A stretch of DNA of 64,000 nt from Kiloniellaceae bacterium. GTDB taxonomy: Bacteria; Pseudomonadota; Alphaproteobacteria; Kiloniellales; J153. The DNA lies in contig JAJFGL010000037.1 in assembly GCA_021776135.1 (NCBI GenBank), positions 1-64,000 on the forward strand. Direction: 5' to 3'. Shown here piece by piece: positions 17,064-25,465 of this stretch; position 1 is the stretch's first letter; each line of letters opens with the position of its first letter. The notes beneath the pieces were generated by a model. The model was not told the origin of the DNA and did not search any database. It saw nothing but the letters and a program-made list of their open reading frames with translations. The translations under genes were made by a program, and so were the position numbers.

Positions 17064-18227
17064 ATGGAAATCGAACAGGTCAAGGACGCGGTCGACGAGC
17101 TCGGCCGTACCTGGACCGCCTTTCAGGATCGAAACGACCGCCGCGCCGATAGCGACCAAGCCGTCCTGTCGAAAATGAACACGCGCATGGATCAACTCGA
17201 AGGCGTCATCCGCCGCGCCAACCGCGGCGTGACGGCGACCGGCGCCGGGCCGGATTACGGCGCCGAGGCCAAGGCCTATTTCGACTATCTGCGTCACGGT
17301 ACGCGCGATGAGCCGAATGCCAACACGGCCGCCCTGTCGCGTGAGGAGATGAAGGCGCTAAGCGCCGGAAACGATCCGACGGCGGGGTATCTGGCCCCGG
17401 TCGAATTCGCCCGCGAGATCATCAAGTCGGAGATCGAGTTTTCGCCTCTGCGCGCGGTCGCCCGGGTGCGTCAAACCTCGCGCCGTTCCTTGCAGATGCC
17501 CAAGCGGCGCGGCACCTTCGGCGCCCTTTGGACCGCCGAGGCGGCGGTTCGCGCCGAGACCGAGGGGCTGACTTACGGGCTGGAAGAATTTCCGACCCAT
17601 GAGATGTACGCCTTGCTCGACGTTTCCGAACAGATGATGGAGGATTCCGAATTCAGCCTCGAAGAGGAGCTGCAAAACGAGTTCTCCGAACAGTTCGCCG
17701 TCACCGAAGGCACGGCCTTCGTAACCGGCAACGGCAGCGGCAAACCCGAAGGCATCCTCCAAAACAGCGAGGTCGGCGAGACCAACTCCGGCAGCGCCGC
17801 CTCCCTGGCCGACGCGACCGGCCAGGCGAACGGCCTGATCGACCTCTATCACGACCTGAAAACCGGTTACGCCCTTCAGGGCTGGTGGTTGCTCAACCGG
17901 GCGACGCTTGGCGAGGTCCGTAAGCTGAAGGACGGCCAGAATAACTACATCTGGGCGCCGGGCCTGGCCAATGGGGTGCCGAACACCATTCTCGGCCAGC
18001 CTTATCTGGAAGTGCCCGACATGCCGGACGTGGCGGTCGGGTCCACGCCAATCATGTTTGGCGATCTGCGCCGGGCCTACACCATTGTCGACCGGATCAG
18101 CCTGTCGATTCTGCGCGACCCCTTCACCCAGGCAACCAGCGGCAACATCCGTTTCATCGCCCGGCGCCGTGTCGGCGGGCAGGTGGTTCTGGCCGAGGCG
18201 ATCCGCAAACTCAAAGTCAGCGCCTAA
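17064..18227 (+). CDS. Major capsid protein, HK97 fold (GTA gp5-like)
   Basis: This 387-residue capsid subunit has an N-terminal scaffold-like helical region (about 1-100: MEIEQVKDAVDELGRTW, NTRMDQLEGVIRRA), probably removed by the gp4-like protease. Capsid-fold segments follow: GYLAPVEFAREIIKSEIEFS, DVSEQMMEDSEF, GNGSGKPEGIL and a C-terminal VGGQVVLAEAIRKLKV. An AGGAGG lies 6 nt before the ATG, as expected for the most abundant particle protein. It is 32 bp after the protease gene. Confidence 0.95.
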   Translation: MEIEQVKDAVDELGRTWTAFQDRNDRRADSDQAVLSKMNTRMDQLEGVIRRANRGVTATGAGPDYGAEAKAYFDYLRHGTRDEPNANTAALSREEMKALSAGNDPTAGYLAPVEFAREIIKSEIEFSPLRAVARVRQTSRRSLQMPKRRGTFGALWTAEAAVRAETEGLTYGLEEFPTHEMYALLDVSEQMMEDSEFSLEEELQNEFSEQFAVTEGTAFVTGNGSGKPEGILQNSEVGETNSGSAASLADATGQANGLIDLYHDLKTGYALQGWWLLNRATLGEVRKLKDGQNNYIWAPGLANGVPNTILGQPYLEVPDMPDVAVGSTPIMFGDLRRAYTIVDRISLSILRDPFTQATSGNIRFIARRRVGGQVVLAEAIRKLKVSA

Positions 18228-18240
18228 GGAGGGACCGCTC

Positions 18241-18696
18241 ATGACCATGCAAGACCTGAATAGCAACGTCGCGCCGGTCCAGGCCCTCGCGGCCGGGACG
18301 ATCAATCAAGGAACCGGCGCCTTGGTGTCCGGCAACGTCGATCTGGCCGGGTTTAACGCGGCGCAAATCGTCGTTCATTTCGGCGCCATTACCGAGATGG
18401 GCGTCCCGCCAACCGGCGCGGCGCAGATCGCCGTCAAACTGGAACACGCCGATGACGACGGGGCCGGCGCACCCGCCGCCTATGCCGAGGTGAGCGATGC
18501 GGATGTCACCGGTATCGCCGGGGTCACCGCCGGCGTGATCGCGACGCCAAGCAGCGACCTGGCGCCGGTCACCGCCGGCTACGTGGGCGGCAAGCGATTC
18601 CTTCGCGCTACCCTGACGCCAACGGACCTGACAATTGGTGGGCCCGTGGGCGTGATCGTGAACAAAGGGCATCCCCGGCACGCGCCGGTGGCTTGA
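18241..18696 (+). CDS. Probable head-associated protein (unknown family)
   Basis: This 151-residue, mostly beta-rich protein (TGALVSGNVDLAGFNAAQIVVHFGAI, then VTAGYVGGKRFLRATLTPTD) lies 13 bp after the capsid gene with GGAGG upstream. Proteins of this type, with a sentence-like alternation of short strands, are often found next to capsid genes in alphaproteobacterial prophages. It could be a decoration protein. I cannot assign a named family. Confidence 0.6.
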   Translation: MTMQDLNSNVAPVQALAAGTINQGTGALVSGNVDLAGFNAAQIVVHFGAITEMGVPPTGAAQIAVKLEHADDDGAGAPAAYAEVSDADVTGIAGVTAGVIATPSSDLAPVTAGYVGGKRFLRATLTPTDLTIGGPVGVIVNKGHPRHAPVA

Positions 18697-18726
18697 GCCC
18701 GGTTTTACCTGCCTCCCTGAACCTGC

Positions 18727-18746
18727 GGCGGGGCTTTGGCCCCGCC
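18727..18746 (+). other. Hairpin within the head gene region
   Basis: GGCGGGGC, loop TTTG and GCCCCGCC form a perfect 8-bp stem between the two putative head-decoration genes. It is followed by GGCTCTTTC rather than a true U-run. It may damp transcription after the capsid and decoration genes, or protect the capsid mRNA 3' end. Confidence 0.55.
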
Positions 18747-18794
18747 GGCTCTTTCATCGAGGCACAAGCATGAACAGTAGTCAGGAACTCATCC

Positions 18795-19202
18795 ATGGCT
18801 GAAGACATTCGCCAGAATTTCGGCACCGATAGCGCCGTCACCGTCACGCTGGCGAGCTTGGCCGACGCGGCGAGCGCGGTTTCCAATGCCATCGACCTGG
18901 GCTTGCTAGCGCCCTTCGCGCTGAGCATCGAGGCCAAGCTCGACGGCAGCGCAGCAGGTAATACCGGGCTGATCGAAATTTACGCCCAGTGGTCAAATGA
19001 GAACACGGATTTCTCGGATTCTGGGAATGACCTCCTGGCCGGCGTGGTGCAGATGAACGGCACCACGGCGGTTATCAAGGTGTTTAGCGCGCCGGTGCAC
19101 GCCCGCTACGTGAAGTTCCGGGTTGCGAACGCCTCCGGCGCGGCGCTGGCCGCCACCGGTAACGCTTTGCGCTACGTGCCGGTGAGCGTGGATCAAGTCT
19201 AA
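18795..19202 (+). CDS. Probable particle structural protein (unknown)
   Basis: This 135-residue, beta-rich protein (AVTVTLASLADAASAVSNAIDLG, then VHARYVKFRVANASG) is not recognised by name. The pattern resembles small phage proteins encoded between capsid and head-tail connector genes. The stop codon overlaps the ATG of the LamG-domain gene (TAATG), so the two are translationally coupled and perhaps assemble together. Confidence 0.58.
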   Translation: MAEDIRQNFGTDSAVTVTLASLADAASAVSNAIDLGLLAPFALSIEAKLDGSAAGNTGLIEIYAQWSNENTDFSDSGNDLLAGVVQMNGTTAVIKVFSAPVHARYVKFRVANASGAALAATGNALRYVPVSVDQV

Positions 19203-20647
19203 TGCGCCTCGACCCCGCGCACTTTAGCCAGGCGATAGGGAACAGGGCGCCGCGCGGCCCTATTTCCCTGAACCGCGCCAGCCCGCAAGCCTTGGGCCTC
19301 GCCGCCGTTTGGCCCCTGTTCGCCGGGCCGGGCCTGGGCCTGCGCGATCTATCGGGCAAGGGCGCGCATCTGACGCGGGGAGCCGGCGTGCAAACCCCGG
19401 CCTGGACGGTGCGTGGCGGCCTGGACGGCTACGCCCTCGATTTCGACGGCGGGGACGAGGCCCATGTGGCCGGCGGGGACGTTCCGTCCCTCGATATTAC
19501 CGGCGACAAGATCACGTTATCGTGTTGGATCAAGCCGGACACACAAGGCACCTCCGGCGGCAGCCGCGTTATCTCAAAACGCAACGACGCGGGCGGCAGC
19601 GATGTCTATGCGCTGTTCACTTTGGACGGGGTGAGCCCTGGCAATGACGGGTTCTGGTTCCGGCTGATTAGCGGCGGCAGCACCACTAGCCTGATCCATA
19701 ACGTCCTGGTCACGGCCGGCGTCTGGCAGCACTGGTGCGGCACCTACGACGGCGCAACCATGCGGCTTTACCGCAACGGCGTGCAGGTCGCCAGCACCGC
19801 CAAGACCGGCAATATCGACGCCTCGGCCCGCGCCGTTCACCTGGGACACCGGGAGGGCGAAACCCGGTATTTCGACGGCGCCATGACCGATGTCCGGGTT
19901 TATAACCGGGCGTTAAGCGCGCGGGAGGTTTTCGCCCTCTACGACCCTGGGACCCGCTGGGGCCTGTACCGCGAGGATGCTGTGCCGCGTGTGTGGCCCA
20001 AGGCTGCGGCGGGTGGGGCGGTTACACGCACGGCGATCGGGTCGTTGGAGGCGGCGCTGCAACGCCAGCTGACTTTACCGGCGGCGGCGGGCGCGGCCTT
20101 GCAAGCCGGATTTCTCACGCCGGCACTCGCGGACGCGGCTCTTGTGCGCACCGAATCGAGGGACGAGACTCTCGATTCTGCACTCCAAGCGCTCGGAAGT
20201 GTCCAAGCCGATTTGGACTCGGCACTTATACGCTCACTTGGCCTGACCGCCGGGCTCGATGCAAATCTTGGCGTATTGGGCACTTCCAGCCTCGGCGTTA
20301 CTCTCGATAGTGCGATCCGGCGGCTCAATCTATTAAGCGCATCGATGGAAGCGGTGTTGCGCGCTAGGAATTTGGATACGGCGGCATTCGATGCCTGGCT
20401 TGCCTTGAGGGTCGAAGCCGCCGCCGGTTTAGACGCCGTGGCGCTGCACCGCCGCTTAATTTCCGGCCCCGCCTTGCAAGGCATTTTACGCGCCCGTCTC
20501 GTCCACGCCGCGGGGCTGGATGCGGTCATTGGAATAGTGGCTACGACGGCGGGAAGCCGGACCCATAAGCTTAGCGCGCGCGGCCGGCACAGGGTAAGCG
20601 CCGGGCAGCGCAGTAGTGTAGTTCCACCCGGAAACAGGAGGCATTGA
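19202..20647 (+). CDS. LamG/concanavalin-like domain structural protein, putative head fibre
   Basis: This 481-residue protein has an N-terminal LamG-type jelly-roll (about residues 35-255). Its hallmarks are YALDFDGGDEAHVAGGD, ITLSCWIKPDTQGT, VWQHWCGTYDGATMRLYRNGVQV and the closing AMTDVRVYNRALSAREV. LamG folds commonly bind sugars. The C-terminal half is a series of imperfect 20-24-residue repeats with LDSAL/LDANL/LDAVI motifs, likely a helical shaft. The position between capsid and connector genes suggests a particle-surface fibre that binds cell-surface polysaccharide (inference). RcGTA head spikes are encoded elsewhere and are of a different type. Confidence 0.72.
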   Translation: MRLDPAHFSQAIGNRAPRGPISLNRASPQALGLAAVWPLFAGPGLGLRDLSGKGAHLTRGAGVQTPAWTVRGGLDGYALDFDGGDEAHVAGGDVPSLDITGDKITLSCWIKPDTQGTSGGSRVISKRNDAGGSDVYALFTLDGVSPGNDGFWFRLISGGSTTSLIHNVLVTAGVWQHWCGTYDGATMRLYRNGVQVASTAKTGNIDASARAVHLGHREGETRYFDGAMTDVRVYNRALSAREVFALYDPGTRWGLYREDAVPRVWPKAAAGGAVTRTAIGSLEAALQRQLTLPAAAGAALQAGFLTPALADAALVRTESRDETLDSALQALGSVQADLDSALIRSLGLTAGLDANLGVLGTSSLGVTLDSAIRRLNLLSASMEAVLRARNLDTAAFDAWLALRVEAAAGLDAVALHRRLISGPALQGILRARLVHAAGLDAVIGIVATTAGSRTHKLSARGRHRVSAGQRSSVVPPGNRRH

Positions 20648-20648
20648 T

Positions 20649-21200
20649 ATGGCCGCAAACGTTGTCATCAACGAATATAATGGCACGGCGCCAGGCGCCA
20701 AAGCCGTCAAGACCGCGGGAACAATACGATTTAAAAACGCCGACGATGCCAATGTCGATCTGAGCGACCCCTTGGTGGTGCCGGGCAGCGGGCAGGAATA
20801 TTCTTTCGAGAAGTGGCTGCGCTTGGAAATATCCGGGGGAGTCTTTACCCAAATCAGCAACCTGCGCGCCTATTCGGACGGCGTCAACGGGTTCGGTTCC
20901 GGGGTCAAGCTCTGGTATGCGGTAACCGGCGCCTACATCCAGCCGGTCGTGCCAAGCGAGGCCGTGGATCCGCCGCAATCAGCCGCCGCGGGTTCACCGG
21001 TAGAAAACATGGCTGACTTTTTCACCACGACCCAAGGCGCTCCCATCGATTTGGATGGCATTAACATCGGGCCTTTTACCGACGGTTCCCCCCGCGAAGA
21101 CATCGGCGATTTCCTGGTGCTGGTCATGGAAGTCGAACCGGTGGCCAGCAACGGCGTTTTGGCCGCCGAAACCCTGACCTTCGCCTTCGACGAGATTTGA
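20649..21200 (+). CDS. Probable structural protein (unknown)
   Basis: This 183-residue, acidic, beta-rich protein starts MAANVVINEYNGTAPGAK and has an internal segment FEKWLRLEISGGVFTQISNLRAYSD. AGGAGG sits upstream of the ATG within the end of the LamG gene. There is no signal peptide or enzyme motif. Similar small proteins lie in phage head/fibre gene groups. A second surface component acting with the LamG protein is plausible but unproven. Confidence 0.55.
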   Translation: MAANVVINEYNGTAPGAKAVKTAGTIRFKNADDANVDLSDPLVVPGSGQEYSFEKWLRLEISGGVFTQISNLRAYSDGVNGFGSGVKLWYAVTGAYIQPVVPSEAVDPPQSAAAGSPVENMADFFTTTQGAPIDLDGINIGPFTDGSPREDIGDFLVLVMEVEPVASNGVLAAETLTFAFDEI

Positions 21201-21202
21201 GC

Positions 21203-21454
21203 GTGGCTGAATTCACAATCGCCGGCCAGGACGGCGAGGAACAGCATGCGACCAACGGCCGTGTGGCGTTCACGCTCATGCCCGATACCCTTGGCGCGAA
21301 GCTGCGCAAACGTAACGCCATCAAGAATGCCTGCACGCCCAGGGCGCGGCGGGAGCAATGGCTGTACGGAGAACTGGACGGCGTGCGCTGCTACGTCAAG
21401 GACGAGGGCGCGCAAGTTCACATCGTCATGACCAAACAGGATCTGTATCCCTGA
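21203..21454 (+). CDS. Small phage-type protein (unknown, 83 aa)
   Basis: This small protein (VAEFTIAGQDGEEQHATNGR, then RREQWLYGELDGVRCYVKDE) is coupled to its neighbours. The frame can start at GTG 21203, or at TTG 21197, which overlaps the previous stop. Its TGA overlaps the next ATG (TGATG). No family was recognised. Its place among structural genes suggests a minor particle component. Confidence 0.5.
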   Translation: MAEFTIAGQDGEEQHATNGRVAFTLMPDTLGAKLRKRNAIKNACTPRARREQWLYGELDGVRCYVKDEGAQVHIVMTKQDLYP

Positions 21455-21738
21455 TGCCATACCGTCTGATAGATCCCGGCGAAACCCTGGACTACGCCTG
21501 CGACTGGGGCGATTTCCTGGCCGATGGCGGCAGTTCGGGCGACACAATTCAAACCAGCCTGTGGTCGGTCGAACCCCCTGGGCCAACGCTGACCGGCGCC
21601 TCCGTTTTAGGCGGGATAACCCGTGTCTTTCTCTCCGGCGCCCAAGCCGGCCAAGTTTACCGCCTAACCAACACCGCCACGACCGCCTTGGGGCGAACGG
21701 CGGAACAAAGCTGGACTCTGCGATGCGAGAACCGTTGA
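21454..21738 (+). CDS. Small phage-type protein (unknown, 94 aa)
   Basis: This 94-residue protein starts MPYRLIDPGETLDYACDWGDFL and has GGITRVFLSGAQAGQVYRLT. The latter resembles the small proteins with a beta-sandwich fold that sit before head-tail connectors in many phages (the pattern of duplicated Ig-like stretches that restrain tail or fibre subunits). Coupled upstream by TGATG, it overlaps the connector gene by 16 bp. Confidence 0.55.
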   Translation: MPYRLIDPGETLDYACDWGDFLADGGSSGDTIQTSLWSVEPPGPTLTGASVLGGITRVFLSGAQAGQVYRLTNTATTALGRTAEQSWTLRCENR

Positions 21739-22373
21739 AACTCCAACTCACGGCGCCGCCCGCGCGGCTGCCGGTTGATTTGAACGAACTAAGGGCGCAG
21801 GTGCGTCTCGAGGATGACCGGACGGACGAAGACGCCATCCTGCTCGCTAATTTGCGGGCCGCGGCCGAGGCTTGTGAAACTTACACGGGCCGGTCCTTGA
21901 TTACCCAAACCTGGACCCAATTCCGCGATGCTTGGCCGGACGCCGAACTTGGCGATGCCTTGCACGAGGGATGGCGCGAAGGGCCGCTTGATATATCGGG
22001 CACGGGCGCGTTGCTTCTGCCGCGCCCGCCCTTGCAAGCTGTCGTGCACGTCAAGACTTTCTCGGCGGAGGATGCGGAAACTCTGTGGCCGGCAAGCGCC
22101 TATTTCGTTGATACGGCCGGGCTTCCCGGGCGATTGGTCCCGCGTAAAGGGCAGGTTTTCCCGGTGGTGGGGCGGGGCGCCAATGGCATTGAAATCCAAT
22201 TTATCGCCGGTCATGGCGATGCGCCCGGCGACGTGCCCTCGCAATTGCGTCAGGGCATCGTTCAGCTGGCGGCCTATCTGTTCGAGAATCGCGGCGATGG
22301 TTTGACCGGCTCGGCCCTGACTGCATCGGGGGCCGAGAGCCTATGGCGAGCTTCGATCGTGGCGCGGCTTTAG
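21723..22373 (+). CDS. Head-tail connector protein (GTA gp6-like)
   Basis: This 216-residue connector attaches below the portal ring. Its N-terminal helices include PVDLNELRAQVRLEDDRTDEDAILL, then LRAAAEACETYTGRSLITQTW, a typical phiE125 gp8 / Phage_connect pattern. It continues with a beta-rich middle and a C-terminal helix (PSQLRQGIVQLAAYLFENR). The ATG at 21723 gives the natural N-terminus (MREPLKLQLTAPP). It is 1 bp from the next gene. Confidence 0.88.
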   Translation: MREPLKLQLTAPPARLPVDLNELRAQVRLEDDRTDEDAILLANLRAAAEACETYTGRSLITQTWTQFRDAWPDAELGDALHEGWREGPLDISGTGALLLPRPPLQAVVHVKTFSAEDAETLWPASAYFVDTAGLPGRLVPRKGQVFPVVGRGANGIEIQFIAGHGDAPGDVPSQLRQGIVQLAAYLFENRGDGLTGSALTASGAESLWRASIVARL

Positions 22374-22374
22374 C

Positions 22375-22725
22375 ATGGCGGCGCGGCAAATTTTAGCCGG
22401 GACTATGCGTCACCGCTTGGTTCTGCAAGCCCGCAACCCAATCGCCGATGGTGGCGGCGGACAAGGCGGCGATCCCTGGGCGGCCCCGGTCACGGTCGCT
22501 GCGGTTTGGGGACGGTTAGAACCGCTTAGCGGCAACGAGCGGCTGCACGCCATGCAACTGGAGAGCCGTGTGTCCCATCGCATTACCATTCGCTACCGTC
22601 CTGGCGTGACCGCCGGGATGCGATTGGTTCTCGGCACGCGGCATTTCAATATCCGCACGGTCATGGATGTCGAAGAGCGCCGCCGCAGGCTCCAACTGCT
22701 GTGTGAAGAAGGTGTGGCGACATGA
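22375..22725 (+). CDS. Head closure / head-tail adaptor protein (GTA gp7-like)
   Basis: This 116-residue protein of the SPP1 gp16-type stopper family has the classic LAGTMRHRLVLQARNP start, WAAPVTVAAVWGRLEPLSGNE, RITIRYRPGVTAGMRL and a C-terminal LQLLCEEG. It closes the portal channel and docks the tail. The stop overlaps the next ATG by 4 bp. Confidence 0.9.
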   Translation: MAARQILAGTMRHRLVLQARNPIADGGGGQGGDPWAAPVTVAAVWGRLEPLSGNERLHAMQLESRVSHRITIRYRPGVTAGMRLVLGTRHFNIRTVMDVEERRRRLQLLCEEGVAT

Positions 22726-23102
22726 TCCGTATACGCTTAACCGGCCGGCGCGGCGTGCCCAAGGTGCTTCAAGAGAGCTTAACGCGCGCCGTCGCCGAAA
22801 GCGCCGGGGAGTTGCGCGATACCGCGCGGGATCTTCTTGACCGTTCCGGCGGCGATTCGCGCCCGGGCGAAGCGCCGCGCCGGGATAGCGGACGCTTGCG
22901 CGACAGCCTTTTCGTGCGCGCCAACGGCCTTTCGGCGGAGGTCGGTACGGCGCTTGGCTACGGCGCACATTTGGAATTCGGAACCCAGAACATGGCGGCG
23001 CGGCCTTGGCTGCAGCCCGCGTTCGAAGCCAGCAAGGACCGGATTAAGGCGCGGTTAAAGACGGCCGTGCGCGCGGCCTTGCGGGGGAGGGGTTTCTCAT
23101 GA
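22722..23102 (+). CDS. HK97 gp10-like tail component
   Basis: This 126-residue protein matches the HK97 gp10 minor-tail/neck family: long N-terminal helix (PKVLQESLTRAVAESAGELRDTARDL), DSGRLRDSLFVRANG, GTALGYGAHLEFGTQNMAARPWLQPAF and a final helix. It overlaps neighbours on both sides by 4 bp. Confidence 0.88.
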   Translation: MIRIRLTGRRGVPKVLQESLTRAVAESAGELRDTARDLLDRSGGDSRPGEAPRRDSGRLRDSLFVRANGLSAEVGTALGYGAHLEFGTQNMAARPWLQPAFEASKDRIKARLKTAVRAALRGRGFS

Positions 23103-23512
23103 GCGCGGATTCGCAATGGGCCCTGCAGAAAGCGATCTTCGCCGCCCTAAGCGCGGATGCGGGTATCAAGGCCCTGATAGGAGACCCTCCGCGTATCTTC
23201 GATCATGTACCGCCGCAGAGCATTTTTCCCTACCTCGCGATCGGCGAAACGAGTTCGCGGCCTTTCGACGTGAAGACCAATGAAGGTATGGAGCAGACCC
23301 TAACGCTTCATTCATGGTCGCGCTATCGCGGCCTGAAGGAAATCAAGGATATCATGGCGGCGGTGGTGACTGCGGTGGACCGGCAGGCCTTGAGTTTAGC
23401 CGGGCACACACTCGTTCTGTTACGTTTCGAACTCGGCACGACATTTCTGGATAGCGACGGCCTGACCCGTCACGGCGTGCAAAGGTTCCGGGCCATCACC
23501 CAGGCATCGTGA
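23099..23512 (+). CDS. Tail terminator, DUF3168 family (GTA gp8-like)
   Basis: This 137-residue protein caps the tail tube. Family signs are LQKAIFAALSADAGIKALIGDPPRIFDHVPP, FPYLAIGETSSRPFDVK, LTLHSWSR and the C-terminal DGLTRHGVQRFRAI. Its TGA overlaps the GTG of the MAF-like gene that opens the glycosylation-type cassette. Confidence 0.9.
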   Translation: MSADSQWALQKAIFAALSADAGIKALIGDPPRIFDHVPPQSIFPYLAIGETSSRPFDVKTNEGMEQTLTLHSWSRYRGLKEIKDIMAAVVTAVDRQALSLAGHTLVLLRFELGTTFLDSDGLTRHGVQRFRAITQAS

Positions 23513-24153
23513 CGGCTTCCATGGCGGGGTATTGGGCGGTTCCGCGTCTCTGGCCCGCCTCCACCATCGTCTGCCTTGGCGGCGGCCCTAGTCTGACGGC
23601 GGAACAAGTGGCCCTGCTACGCGGCCGGGCCCGATGCCTGGCCATCAACGATGCCTGGCGCTTGGCGCCCTGGGCCGATGTTCTTTACGCCTGCGACGGG
23701 CGCTGGTGGCGAAAGCACGGCGGCGTGCCGGATTTCAAGAACCTCAAGGTGACGCTCTCCAACGGTGCGGATCAAGTCCGGGCCTGGCCTGAGATCGAGG
23801 TTCTGAAAAACACCGGCACCGAGGGTCTCGAGATATCGCCGCAAGGTTTACGCACCGGCCGCAACGGCGGCTATCAAGCGATCAATTTGGCGGTCCATCT
23901 GGGCGCCAGGCGCATTCTGCTTCTCGGCTACGACATGAAAGCGGATGCGCGCGGACGCACCCATTGGTTTGGCGATCACGATGATTGGCCGACCCGCCCA
24001 AATCTTTACCGCGATGTCTTTTTACCCCACTTCGAGGGATTGGCCCATGCCTTGGATGCGCACGGCGTCGCCACCGTTAACTGCACGCCCGGCAGCGCCC
24101 TCGATGTCTTTCCCAAGGCGTCCCTCGAGCAAGCGCTCGCCGACGGCCTATAA
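23509..24153 (+). CDS. MAF/DUF115-like protein (glycosyltransferase-associated)
   Basis: This 214-residue protein carries the DUF115 / MAF-like fold core: VCLGGGPSLTAEQVALLRGRA, then CLAINDAWRLAPWADVLYACDGRWW and GRNGGYQAINLAVHLGARRILLLGYDMK. In larger MAF proteins this domain transfers nonulosonic acids to flagellin. An alternative relative is the MptE 6-hydroxymethylpterin diphosphokinase, which fits the context less well. It begins at GTG 23509, overlapping the tail terminator stop, or at ATG 23521. It is the first of four genes placed between tail terminator and major tail protein. Confidence 0.7.
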   Translation: MTASMAGYWAVPRLWPASTIVCLGGGPSLTAEQVALLRGRARCLAINDAWRLAPWADVLYACDGRWWRKHGGVPDFKNLKVTLSNGADQVRAWPEIEVLKNTGTEGLEISPQGLRTGRNGGYQAINLAVHLGARRILLLGYDMKADARGRTHWFGDHDDWPTRPNLYRDVFLPHFEGLAHALDAHGVATVNCTPGSALDVFPKASLEQALADGL

Positions 24154-24934
24154 CCTGCTGCCAAGCCGCTTCGCCGATGGCCGCCACGAAACCATTCTGG
24201 GCGGGCTCCGGCGCGCCGGCTGGCGTATCGCCGAGGGACCTGGGCATCCGCGGTGCCGCCAAGACCTGCTGGTCACCTGGACCCGCCATCGCGGCGCCAA
24301 GGAGGACGCGGCGCGCGCCTTCGAAGCCGCCGGCGGGCAAGTCCTGGTATGCGAGGAAGCCTATCTGCGCCAGGTCAGGGGAGAGCGGGCCTTCGCCATC
24401 TCCCTGCACGATCACAACGGGGCGGGCCGCTGGCGCCCAGGCGGCCCGGAACGCTGGACCTCCTTCGGCATCGAGCTTCGGCCATGGCGCCGGGCTGGCA
24501 CGCATATCCTGCTTGCGGAACAACGCGGGATAGGCAGCCGGCGCATGGCCAGCCCGCCCTTGTGGCATGACGATGCCGGGGCCCGTTTAAAACGCCTATC
24601 GAAAAGGCCGGTCCTGTTTCGCGCCCACCCGAAAAGCCGCCTCTATCCCGAACTGGCGCAAGCTCAAGGATCGCTGGATGAGGCCCTGACAGGCGCGCAC
24701 GCCCTTGTCATCTGGGCCGGGAGCGCCGCGGTGCGGGCCTTGATACAAGGCGTGCCGGTTTTTTACGAAGCGCCCGAGTTGATTTGCGCGGGCGCCTGCC
24801 AGCGCGGTCTTGACGATATCGAGATACCGGCCTACCCGGATCGCCTGCCGGCGCTGGAACGCCTGGCCTGGGCGCAATGGAATGTCAGCGAAATCGCCAG
24901 CGGCGCGCCCTTCGATTGGTTGATGGCGGCATGA
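24104..24934 (+). CDS. Glycosyltransferase-like protein (surface polysaccharide type)
   Basis: This protein of about 276 residues has a C-terminal half resembling polysaccharide transferases of the capsule (KpsC/KpsS-like) type: RPVLFRAHPKSRLYPELAQAQGS, DEALTGAHALVIWAGSAAVRALIQGVPVFYEAP. The first part has WRIAEGPGHPRCRQDLLVTW. No ATG lies after the upstream stop in this frame before the conserved part, so ATG 24104, giving a 50-bp overlap, is the best start. The ATGA overlap with the next gene shows coupling. The donor sugar is unknown. Confidence 0.62.
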   Translation: MSFPRRPSSKRSPTAYNLLPSRFADGRHETILGGLRRAGWRIAEGPGHPRCRQDLLVTWTRHRGAKEDAARAFEAAGGQVLVCEEAYLRQVRGERAFAISLHDHNGAGRWRPGGPERWTSFGIELRPWRRAGTHILLAEQRGIGSRRMASPPLWHDDAGARLKRLSKRPVLFRAHPKSRLYPELAQAQGSLDEALTGAHALVIWAGSAAVRALIQGVPVFYEAPELICAGACQRGLDDIEIPAYPDRLPALERLAWAQWNVSEIASGAPFDWLMAA

Positions 24935-25446
24935 GCGAAGGCGCCCTGATCGGGCAATACCGGCTCATGCATGCGCGCGGTGGAACCTTCGCCGGCCGTT
25001 CCCTCTTGCGGGTCGCCTGGCGGGTTTACGATGCCGTACAGCGCCATGGGGCGGTGAGCTTGCTCGACTACGGCTGCGGCCAGGGCCAGCAGTACGAGCG
25101 CTATAAGGTCCATGAGTGGTGGGGCGTGCCGCGCCCGGCGCTCTACGATCCCGCCGTCCCACGATATGCCGAGCGGCCGTCCGTTACCTTCGACGGCGTG
25201 ATTTGCAGCGATGTCCTGGAACACGTTCCCCGCGACGAGCTGGACGGCGTGCTGAGCGATTGTTTCGAATCCGCGCACAAGTTCGTTTTCTTCTCCATTT
25301 GCTGCCGGCCCGCCTACAAGTCGCTGCCCAATGGCATGAATTGCCACGTCACCGTCGAACAACCGCCGTGGTGGAACAGCCGTCTGCAGGAATTCAAGGC
25401 CTCGCGGCGGCACGAGGCGGAGCTGATAACGGTTTTCTCTCACTAA
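24931..25446 (+). CDS. SAM-dependent methyltransferase in the glycosylation-type cassette
   Basis: This 171-residue class I methyltransferase is compact. Motif I is SLLDYGCGQGQQYERYK, and the catalytic-region segment is DGVICSDVLEHVPRDELDG, as in phage and polysaccharide-cluster methyltransferases. The acidic ribose-binding residue after motif I is not obvious in the normal place (WWGVPRPALYDPAV follows). It overlaps the preceding gene by ATGA and is 19 bp before the glycosyltransferase. It may methylate a sugar built by the cassette (inference). Confidence 0.7.
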   Translation: MSEGALIGQYRLMHARGGTFAGRSLLRVAWRVYDAVQRHGAVSLLDYGCGQGQQYERYKVHEWWGVPRPALYDPAVPRYAERPSVTFDGVICSDVLEHVPRDELDGVLSDCFESAHKFVFFSICCRPAYKSLPNGMNCHVTVEQPPWWNSRLQEFKASRRHEAELITVFSH

Positions 25447-25465
25447 ACAAACGGAGAGTACCATC

